Shown here in pieces: positions 40,301 to 52,300 of a stretch of 64,000 bases of DNA. This stretch comes from Siphonodentalium dalli (Eukaryota > Mollusca > Scaphopoda > Gadilida > Siphonodentaliidae). The stretch lies in assembly GCA_032622095.1 (NCBI GenBank), contig CP136069.1:5814976-5878975 (forward strand). The letters are read 5' to 3'. Under the pieces are notes generated by a model. That model did no database searches. It was not told the DNA's origin and saw only the letters and a list, made by a program, of their open reading frames with translations. How positions within the stretch are numbered: position 1 is the first letter of the stretch; each line of letters starts with the position of its first letter. Both the position numbers and the translations under genes were made by a program.

Positions 40301-43300
40301 ATAAGCTCCATCCTGAGTTCAGTCTCCTACACATGACTTACCCTGCTAGCACCTACATGGAATGTGAAGCAATGTCGTATTTATTTATTTTAGAAGCAAA
40401 TTTGATACCTCCTATATACATATTTATTTTAGATTTTTGTAGGTTACAGCTAATTCTGCATTATTCTGAGAAACAGAAATGTCCATATTCGTTTGAAAAT
40501 GGTCTAGGTCAAGCCAGAATGAATTATTATTATTTATTATTATTACAAAACACTTCTATAAAAAAAATATTTTATTTAAAAAAATACACATGCCTGCAGC
40601 CACAGCGTTACGACATCTCTTCGCGCGGAGACTAAACTCTGTCTGCAGCTTGAACGCAACAGTCAATAGTTATTCGTGAAATGGACTATAGGCCAAACCG
40701 GACGTAGTAAATTACCCAGTAGTTCTTCCGAGCACGTGGCCTTGTGTAAAATGTCAACAAGAACGTGAAGATGGACGACTTATCGAGGTCACCAACATTA
40801 GACAGTTTAGAAATGTCCGACTAAAGGATTTAGATACACCGACACAGGGAACTTTTGGCGTCAAATTATGGCGGGGAGTACCGACTGAAAATATATGGTG
40901 AGATAATAAGGCCAGCATTCATTGTTTAGTTGAAAAATGTTGTGAAATAGATACCTCAACGCAGGGTATGGGGGGGCCGTGCGGCACTAGAAATGATGAA
41001 ATACATTTCTAGTGCCATCGGGTCTAGTCTTCGCACTCTTCGGGGGTTCGTTAACTTAACGTCGAACCTGAATTAGTCAGGTGACGAGGGCACTCTGTTT
41101 TCCAGGTCGGGTTCGTCTGAACCCATCGAACCCTCGCTGGCTACACCCATGCTGAGAATTGTTCCCGATGGTGGATATTCATGGGCATCGTAGTAAATAA
41201 ATACATGCAGAGCAATTTATGGCACTGCTACATTTGAATCAGCTTTCTCAGAAATCCTAATTCAATTGTCAGAAGTGTTTGTAATTTGAGTGGTGTGTGT
41301 TTCTCTACATGTGTGGTTACATTGTACAGTTCTGATATTTGATGGGAGACATTGAGCGGTTCTGACTTTATAAACCATATCCCTCACCCTATCATGAATA
41401 GAACCAGACAAAACTCATGCTATGCCTTTCCTCAATAGCCATTTAGAGCCTTGCTTTGGGAATTGGGGCAACAGAGGTGTCAGAATATTCCCAAGTATTG
41501 AGCTATACATGTGATTACACAGAGACAAGTTGTATTACCTGGAATCATGAAAAAAGATTATTTGATTTTGAGGTATGTTTTGAAGAATTTAAAATAAATA
41601 ATAAATATAAAAAGCCTCCCTCCCTCATCAAAAAATTTAGACATAATTGCCCGTGAACCCAGACTTTAATTTTTAATGGCCTAAGGGATATATAAACTAA
41701 ACAAAATAATAGAAGGGAAAATGTAGCTATAAGCAATGTCAAAGGCCCTCTTAATTTTGAATTCCAAGATCACATTATATCTCATATATATTTTGAAGAC
41801 CTCTGTTTGTATGTATGTTTGTCTGTCTGTCATTGATACAAATCTACGATTCTCGACCGATCGGGACGAAACTTGGTACGTGTGTGTAGTTTGACCAGGC
41901 GGTGGACGTTGTCGTATTGGCGAGCCCGTGTGGCGCCCGCTTCGCGCATGCGCAGACGAGATCTCGGAAACGGGTGGAGCTATCGACTTGAAATTTGCTA
42001 TGTGAATATATCTTGCCCCGGATACGAATTTTATCGGGTCGCCGAGCTCGCGCGACGCCAGCTTCGCGCATGCGCAGACCAGATCTCGGAAACGGGTAGA
42101 GCTATCGACTTGAAATTTGGTTTTTGAATAGCCCGGACAACGTCGGGCTCATCGACTTGAAATTTAGTTTTTGAATAGCCCGGACAACGTCGGGCTCATC
42201 GGCTAGTCTACTATATATTTTGGGACTTCTGTTTGTTTGTTGTTTGTCTGTTAGCTATGGCCGGGAAAACTGTCAGACGGATTGAGCCCAAACTTCCTAT
42301 CTAAGGGTAAAATCCCAGATGGAATGTCATCGCACCGCTTCTGAGAACGTCAGAGCACTCATTATCCAATCCCCCGCCACCGCAATGGGTAGTTCATGGG
42401 ATAATCGCATGATAGTTAAAGAGCGTTCGGATCCGCAGTGTTGTTGATAAAGAGCGTGTATGTGTCCAGACATGAGCGTGTTGTGTCTGTGTACAGACAT
42501 GAGCGTGTTGTGTGATTCTGTGTTCGTACTTAGGGGTTCCTGGCAATGAGGGAGATTTTCATCGCGTCAGTTTTTCCACCCGAGGTGACCTTCACCTTGA
42601 AACGGGTACCCACAAATGATCTAATATATATTTTGGGACTTCTGTCTGTTTGATTGTCTGTTAGCTATGGCCAGGAAAACTGCTGGACGGATTTCGACGA
42701 AATTTGATACCTACAGGTAATTTTGTCCGGGGAGTGTTTTGGACGGGTCAAATTGTGACTCCGACCTGACCTTGACCTTCAAAATGGTCAATTCAAGGTC
42801 AAAGCCCTGCTAGTAACATATATATGCCGTATTGTATATTAATTGAAAGAGGAAGCTCCAAAACATTGTATTATCAACTTATCGGGGGTAATAACCTGTG
42901 AACATGTTGTTTTTGTTGAGATACCGAAATCTTTTCTATACGGCAAGGTCTATTATTTTCAATGGAAGGGGAATAACTCTATACCCTGCTGGACAAAACA
43001 AGTGTCCATTGACACCGCGGTGTATTTGCCGTTCGGCCGCGGTGTCAGAGTTTGTAACTGCAGTTGAGCACCGCAGCCGAACGACAAGCACACTGTGGCC
43101 GAACGGCAACTACCCTCGTGGCCGAATGACATGTACACCAAGGTTAGATTTCTGGTTTGTATCGTCTTTTTTCAGTTTAATGAAAGTACACCGCGGCAAC
43201 TACACCATGTCAAATGGCAAGTACACCGTGGCGCAACTGTAGTTAGCTGGTGGAGCCGAGGTGTACATGTAGTTGTATTTCGGCCGTGGTGGCAATGCTA

Positions 43301-46300
43301 ACCGCACCGCTGTTAAGTGGACACTTGTTTTGTCCAGCAGGGTATCTTAGTCGAACAAATCGTTTGCGGAGACGTTTATATATTCACCATTTTACAGTTC
43401 AGATCATCAGCTCCTAATGGTGTAATGTCGAACAAATCGTTTGTGGAGACGTTCGAGATGATGGTATCGGTGAGTCACGGAATGGAGAACTTACCGGACA
43501 TGTGGATGTCCGTCACTCCAGCCCAGGTAATTAATTATTCATCTGTTCATATACAATTACAACTCGGCTAAAAATGGCTGATAGATTTATTTTTGCATTT
43601 CACCCATACAGAGCCCCAGACAAACATGAGCAGACGACACTCTTCTATATGCTTCTATATATATGTGGGGCTCCCTGCAGGGTAATGGATGTTTTTTTAT
43701 TTTATGTCCTAAAAATTGTAAGAAACATTTATTTAAAAAACATGATAAAAAATTGTTAGGCCAATGCATTCTCTTATATATGCGAGGCGACCTATGGTCG
43801 ACTCGCATATATAAGAGAATGCATTGGCACAGGGTAAATAAATATAATACGCGATTTCAGCTTGACAAATCTGACTTAATTAAGAGGCTTTTGATCCCAA
43901 CTACAGTAAATGCCCTAAATAATCGACTCATTAGCCACAGCAGAATTATGGGTAACTTTTCAGGATTTAGTCGGAAATATGGCTTTTTGTCATTCATTGG
44001 AAAGCTATCCCCGAGAGTTTTCCGATGAATGGCAACAAGCCATATTTCCGACTAAATCCTGAAAAGTTACCCATAATTCTGCTGTGGTGAAGGAGTCGAT
44101 TACTTAGGGCATTACTGTATTTTATACCATAATTGCCTGTTCTATTGTGTGTATAACACCTATAATGTGACCTATGTTGTAAATATCATCTTTACACCCT
44201 ACTGTGGGTATAAATTTCTACTGTGGTGTAAATGTTTAAACGTAATTGTCATGATATCAATTAGATATGAGGAAAATTGCCTGAATTTCAATCAAATGTA
44301 GCTTGCTAGTGCTATATTAACTAGGAAACATATGAATGATAATTCCAAGTGACTGATCACTCAGAAACAAGATGACGTCATGACATTAATGTAAGCATCA
44401 CTACGCGTGACTCCTATAGCATCGTGTTTGTGTCTCTGGGTGAGGATAAACATTCAAAGTAAACAGCGGGGTAGTTGAATGCGGGAACAAAATTACAAAA
44501 ATAATAATTATGGCATAAATAAAATAAACGCATAGTAGCCGAGAGTACAAATTTTAACCACTCTCCAAAAGGCTCGTGGTTAAATCCACAGTTCCACTCC
44601 TGGTGAAAATTTGGTATTCTCGGCTACAATGCATGTATTTTATATGTATTCATCCCTTCACATTTGTATCTGATCACAAATGCAATGATTTTATAATGAA
44701 ACAAACTATCTTTTACAGAGTTAGTTTTATATATTTTCAACATTCTTGCAATTAACTAACGATTACAATTTAAATTTTGCAATACAAATGAGTATGTAGA
44801 TTGAAAATAATTGAAAAGAAAAAAAATGACCATAAATTATATTTTTTATATTTATAAGTCTACTTTATATGCCATATAATAATTACAGTAATGCCCTAAG
44901 TAATCGAGAGCTTTCCGATGAATGGCAACAAGCCATATTTCCGACTAAATCCTGAAAAGTTACCCATAATTCTGATGTGGTTAAGAAGTCGATTACTTAG
45001 GGCATTATGGTCTGTGGTTTCTAACACATTTTAAAATGGGACATGGAATTACTAGTATGACGTTGACTGATTCTTATCTTTGAGGATGGGCTTACTGACC
45101 GGTGTATACAGTATGACGTTGACTGATTCTTATCTTTGAGGATGGGCTTACTGACCGGTGTATACAGTATGACGTTGACTGATTCTTATCTTTGAGGATG
45201 GGCTTACTGACCGGTGTATACAGTATGACGTTGACTGATTCTTATCTTTGAGGATGGGCTTACTGACCGATGTATACAGTATGACGTTGACTGATTCTTA
45301 TCTTTGAGGATGGGCTTACTGACCGGTGTATACAGTATGACGTTGACTGATTCTTATCTTTGAGGATGGGCTTACTGACGGGTGTATACAGTATGACGTC
45401 TTATTTTTCAGATTCAGGAGATCTCTAACGGTTTGTCGGCTGACTCAGAGTATGTTGACTGGAGGCGTTTCTTACTGTCTATCGCCCAGCCCATCCCAAC
45501 ACCATCACAAGCTCAGCTGCTCGAGACGCTCACGCTGTTTAAAGACATGGATCAAAAGAGGAGTGGATTTGTTACACGGGAGCAATATGATAGGGTGAGT
45601 TCATCAATATAATAGCAACCACCAAGGGTGCTTATACCCAAGGCAGGTGAATGACGTCATATAATTTTTTCTATATCCATCAGTGATTTTTCAAGATCAC
45701 AGGTATAGATTTTGGAGAAATTGTCATGTGACTTCCGGTTAGCAACCGTGTGGAGATTGCAAAAAAACGCGGAATTGGAAATGAAGCATTGCGATAAAAG
45801 TGAAAGTAACTATGTACTTCACACACGAAGAATTCACATGTGATTTAAGTCTATTACTTTCAATTAGACCAATTTCGTTGGTCAGCTTAATGAAAATGAA
45901 AAATGAAGAAGTCATGACGATAATCCAGACAAGATTTAACAATCCACGACACGTCTGGTCAATTTTGCATGTTGTCTCCATCGTGACCACTGCATGATGT
46001 TACATGAATTATTCTTAGCGTTATGTCGCCGAAAAAAGGCAAATTTGTGGCACATCATGTGTGGTTGCTCCACTACGTGTCACGTACGATTCATATTAAA
46101 GTGGATTCGTTAGGCTAAAAAAAAAAAAGGTTTTGATTCTCAGGCATAGTTTCATCGAAAAAAATGGCCCTCGTTGGACCATTTTATTTTGATGAGGCCA
46201 TGCCTGAGAATCAAAACTTTTTTTTTTTTTAAATACAATGGTGTATTTGTGGATATTCGACAATAGACCATAGGCAACGATACCTATCAGGTACAGTAAT

Positions 46301-49300
46301 GCCCTAATTAATCGACTCCATAACCACAGCAGAATTATGGGTAACTTTTCAGGATTTAGTCGGAAATATGGCTTGTTGCCATTCATCGACTAAATCCTGA
46401 AAAGTTACCCATAATTCTGCTGTGGTTAAGGAGTCGCCTATTTATAGCATTACTGTAAGTAAGTAACACTGCAAGATAGAGTTTCCCCCTTGCTATACTA
46501 ATGCGATCGAAGGTACTCAAACCGGAGCGCAATACAGTTTGACAAGCAGTGTATTTTGACCATGTTTATGATGGTTATTTGAAGTTTTATTGTCTATCAT
46601 CCATTGCGGTACATATTCAGTCTCTAATTAGTCAGCGGAATAAGTGAATCAAGACTTTCTATGATAGTTTGAAGATCACTTTATCTTTTCGTTTCGACTG
46701 TATTTATATTCCGTATTCTGTGTGTTGTTAAAAATGATAGTGCCAATGTTAAAATCATATCAATATATATATCATTCTTTGTAATCCCTATATGATGTCC
46801 AGGTAGTACAATGTCATAATTTGTGATTTTTATATCAGATTAAATCAGTTTATATCCATTACAAAGTTCCCTACATTTTTCTGGACCTGGGAAGGTATAA
46901 TAAGCAAGGCTTGAAATAGGGTGTCTGTCATTTGCAGAATGAGGTTCCCAGAGGGTGAATTTAGTGATGCTACCCCGCATGGTGGGCTAGCATCACCAAA
47001 TTCACCCTCTGGGAACATCATTCTGCTGAGGTGTAAGCAGAATGAGGTCCCCAGAGGGTGAATTTGGTGATGCTAGCCTGCTATGCGGGGTAGCATCACT
47101 AAATTCACCCTCTGGGGACCTCAATCTGCAAATGACAGGCACACAATTTCAAGGCTTGTACCCATGTATACTATGCCAGTCTATAGGCAGAAAAAACCTC
47201 TCTCTCTCATTGATTGATTTTCAAAAGAAATTGCCTGAGAATCAAATATCTTTTTTTGTTTGGCCTTACCCTGGAGCAATGTAATAGGGTGAGTTCATCA
47301 TTATTATAAAGTGGATTCGTTACCCGGGAGCACTATGATAGGGTGAAGTTCATTAATAAATAGTATCATTCCAAAAATTATATCTCTCATTTTTGAAAAT
47401 GATATGATAGTTCATCAAATAAAAATAATATGTTTGAAAATGATATGATAGTGTGAGTTCATCATTAACTCTTTACCCAACAGAAGGGCCCTGTGCCAAT
47501 GCATTCTCTTATATATGCGAGTCGACCATAGGTCGCCTCGCATATATAAGAGAATGCATTGGCTTAACACATTAAAAATGATAAAATTGTTAAAGAATGT
47601 AAGAAAAAATGGTAAAAAGTGTTAAATAAAGATTTTTTTTAGGCCAATGCATTCTCTTATATATGCGAGGCGACCTATGGTCGACTCGCATATATAAGAG
47701 AATGCATTGGCACAGGGCTAACCGTAACTATCACAATGTGGTCAAGGAGCCGGTTCCAATGATATCCATATTTGTATGGTTCTATTGAGACAGACCGAAG
47801 ATATTTTAGGCTGTTGAAGCTTTATTTGGCCGGTTTTGGCCGTTTTGTTGGGTAAAGGGTTAATAATACAATTTTCCTTTCCACCAGATGGCGCTGTGGT
47901 TCGACAGTAATGGAGAAGTTATTGCCGATGAATCGGGAAAGGATATATTCAACAGAATCGGAAATCTCAAGAAAATTCTGTTCGACATTTTTGCTGACCT
48001 AAACAAAAATCCTCCTGTTCTTCATTACACGAGTATGGTAAGTAAATAGATAAAGAAAATAAACTGTGTATCAACAGAATTCAGATGCTAATCTCAAATC
48101 CTTGAAAGTTTGGGAATTTCAGAATAATGGAAAATAGCACCTTCTGCCTGCTTCTTCACCTCACTATTGAACATTTTTTTTAACTCTATAACACTTAACT
48201 CTTTCATGACTGGAGTTTCCTGTAATATTGCGAAAACCCTGTGCCAATGCATTCTCTTATATATACGAGTCTCCCATAGGGAGCCTGAGCCTCGCATATA
48301 TAAGAGAATGCATTGGCCTAACAATATTTATCTTGTAAGCCATCACATTCTCTTATATATGCGAGGCTATGGGAGACTTACATACTTAAGAGAATGCATT
48401 GGCACAGGGTCTTTAATGCTGTTCCAGCGCAGCTCCCTTCCTGAATTTTTGCAAAAACCCTGATGCCAATGCATTCTCTTATATATGCGAGTCGTCCATA
48501 GGTCGCCTCGCATATATATAAGGGAATGCATTGGCAAAACAATTTTTATATTATTTTATATAATTGTTAAAGAATGTAAAAAAGAATGTAAGAAAAAATT
48601 ATAAAAATTGATAAAGAATGTAAGAAAAAATTATAAAAATGATAAAATTGTTATTAAAAGAAAATAAAAAATGATAAAAATTGTTGAAGAGTGTAAGAAA
48701 TAATGAAAAAAAATGATAAAAATTGTTAAAGAATGTAAGAAAAATTTATAAAAAATGATAAAAAATTGTTAGGCCAATGCATTCTCTTATATATGCAAGG
48801 CGACCTATGGTGGACTCGCATATATAAGAGAATGCTTGGCACAAGGTCTTTAATGTTGTGCCAGCGCAGACCCCATCATGAAAGGGATAAATTATGAACC
48901 ACTACTCAGAAGTCATCACAGGGTTGAGAAATGTCAACTATAATATGTTATGTATCCAGTGTCTTTATAGTTCACATGTTTTTGAGTTCCTGAAATCACC
49001 ATGATGGGAGCTGCGCTGGCGCAGCATGAAAAATCCTGTGCCAGCGCATTCTCATAAATACGAAAAATTTATAGGTTGTTTCTTTATTTATTTAACTTTT
49101 TGTTGTATTTGTATATCGTGTAATAATCTTTGGCCACCGTCAAGTCTGGATATAGTGAACCACTAACTTCACCCTATGGGAACCTTATTCTGCTTAAGCC
49201 TCAACTGTTATTATGGGAGACCTAGGATCAGATTAAAGTTTCCCAGTTGATGAGATTAAAGTTCCCCAGTTGAAGATGGTGATGTTCACCCATTAGTTGC

Positions 49301-52300
49301 CTCGATTATGCAATTTATCTTCTTAAAATTAGGGGATATAGAAGAGAAAAAGTAACTAAAAACAATGTTAATTTGAGAATTTAGACACTTTTCAGAAGAT
49401 GAGGCCTAAGCAGAATGAGGTCCCCAGAGTGTTAATATTTGGTGATGATAGCCTGCTGTGCAGGGTAGCATCACTAAATTAACCCTCTGGGGACCTCATT
49501 CTGCAAATGTCGGACACTATCATTTGATGTCTCACCTGTTTTCTTTTTGACACTTTATGCTGTTGATTACAGTTGCTGTATTTTGCTGCGGCGCCCAATG
49601 GTAACGAGGGAATACTGCGAGCGTTGAGTGTGACATCGGAGACTCACATGCCGAGGTTACAGAAGGCATGTACAACACCGTCAGATAGAGGCAGTATCAT
49701 GGGAGAGTAAGTCAATTACAAGCTTGAGTTTAGCGTGCCTGTCATTTGCAGAATGAGGGCCCCAGAGGGTGAATTTAGTGACGCTATCCCACATAGCAGG
49801 CTAGCATCACTAAATTCACCATCTGGGCCTCAGTCTGCTTAGGCCTCATCTTCTCTGGAAAGTTTCTATATTATCAAATTTCTATAGAAACTTCTTCACA
49901 TAGATTCTATTTCTTTTTTAGAAATAAAAACACAGTGTATAATCGAGGTTCCCAATGGGTGTACATCACAATATTCACCATTTGGGAACATCAATCTGAG
50001 TCTATGTTGCCCATAGCAGATGAGGCCATGCAGAATGAGGTCCCCAGAAGGTGAATGTAGTGATGCTAGCCCGCTATGGTGGAATTTTGATGGGCATATT
50101 TTGCCACGCCCTTGGGGGGGGGGGGGGGGGGGTTTCAATCAACTGATTTGTCAAAGCCAAATTAGGAAGCATTAAGATATTTGAATTATCTCACTTAGTT
50201 GTGTACTGTGCTTACCTGTTGTATCATTTCTGAGTATGATATAACCATTTTTAGTGACTTGAGAACACTGTATGCATCACCAGGTTGGACGATGCGCTGG
50301 TGATGTTTCTGCGCACGCATGTTACTACGGATCATGATTATATCGCTCGTGGTTCTTGACTATTTATTTTTCATTTAAAATCTAGTGTTTAAATCACGTT
50401 TGGAATGAGAATGCCACTTTTAAACACACTATTTTGTTTAACATAATTTTCTATCCGTTTGTTTCTTTTATGTTTTGGACAGAAATCATTATTTTGTTAA
50501 AGTCCCACTTAATTTTTGAGTCACAGTTTATTTTTTTTTATAGTGACTTGATATATGGTTTTAATAACAATCTATGCCATAAAATATGATTAAAATACTA
50601 TCATTCATTACCATTTGTTTTATGGTTTATGGCAATTATGCCAAAGGGATGTCAGGAATGATAACTTATTGGCAAGGTCCGCAAGCACACTACGATGACC
50701 TTTAACTATATTTATCGGGAACTACAGGTATATATACTCATCCAATGCATGCTACGATGACCTTTATCTATATTTGTGTAACTATGGGTGTGTAACTTCT
50801 CTGTATACTCAATATATACATGTATATGCCTTATACTATTATCGCATAATTAAAACTTCACATAACCGATGAATAATCAACCGTTCTACTATCCTAACTG
50901 TTTTTGTTGACTTTTAGATAGCCGTGGGTTCACGCCTTCCGGTTACCAGTCGATGCATCACGCGGGTTTTGATCTGCCTGCTCGGTGTGTCGGTGTGGTG
51001 CTTGCGGACCTTGCCAATAAGTTATCATTCCTGACATCCCCTTTGGCATAATTGCCATAAACCATAAAACAAATACTATAATTCATTACCATTTGGAACG
51101 TCTGTCTCAGAAGGGGCCCTTTAGGTTACACTGGTGTAAATGTTTTCCCTTTAGGTTACACTGGTGTAAATGTTTTCCCTTTAGGTTACACTGGTGTAAA
51201 TGTTTTCCCTTTAGGTTACACTGGTGTAAATGTTTTCCCTGTAGGTTACACTGGTGTAAATGTTTTCCCTTTAGGTTACACTGGTGTAAATGTTTTCCCT
51301 TTAGGTTACACTGGTGTATCCCTTTAGGTTACACTGGTGTAAATGTTTTCCCTTTAGGTTACACTGGTGTAAATGTTTTCCCTTTAGGTTACACTGGTGT
51401 AAATGTTTTCCCTTTAGGTTACACTGGTGTAAATGTTTTCCCTGTAGGTTACACTGGTGTAAATGTTTTCCCTTTAGGTTACACTGGTGTAAATGTTTTC
51501 CCTTTAGGTTACACTGGTGTATCCCTTTAGGTTACACTGGTGTAAATGTTTTCCCTTTAGGTTACACTGGTGTAAATGTTTTCCCTTTAGGTTACACTGG
51601 TGTATCCCTTTAGGTTACACTGGTGTAAATGTTTTCCCTGTAGGTTACACTGGTGTAAATGTTTTCCCTTTAGGTTACACTGGTGTAAATGTTTTCCCTT
51701 TAGGTTACACTGGTGTATCCCTTTAGGTTACACTGGTGTAAATGTTTTCCCTTTAGGTTACACTGGTGTAAATGTTTTCCCTTTAGGTTACACTGGTGTA
51801 AATGTTTTCCCTTTAGGTTACACTGGTGTAAATGTTTTCCCTGTAGGTTACACTGGTGTAAATGTTTTCCCTTTAGGTTACACTGGTGTAAATGTTTTCC
51901 CTTTAGGTTACACTGGTGTATCCCTTTAGGTTACACTGGTGTAAATGTTTTCCCTTTAGGTTACACTGGTGTAAATGTTTTCCCTTTAGGTTACACTGGT
52001 GTATCCCTTTAGGTTACACTGGTGTAAATGTTTTCCCTGTAGGTTACACTGGTGTAAATGTTTTCCCTTTAGGTTACACTGGTGTAAATGTTTTCCCTTT
52101 AGGTTACACTGGTGTATCCCTTTAGGTTACACTGGTGTAAATGTTTTCCCTTTAGGTTACACTGGTGTAAATGTTTTCCCTTTAGGTTACACTGGTGTAA
52201 ATGTTTTCCCTTTAGGTTACACTGGTGTAAATGTTTTCCCTGTAGGTTACACTGGTGTAAATGTTTTCCCTTTAGGTTACACTGGTGTAAATGTTTTCCC

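Noticed and set aside
44571..44605. Possible tRNA or SINE B box (GGTTAAATCC)
   Set aside because: No cloverleaf or A box, and it lies within a small palindrome.
46897..47166. 8-bp target duplication for the family A copy
   Set aside because: Flanks ATAATAAG and TACCCATG do not match.
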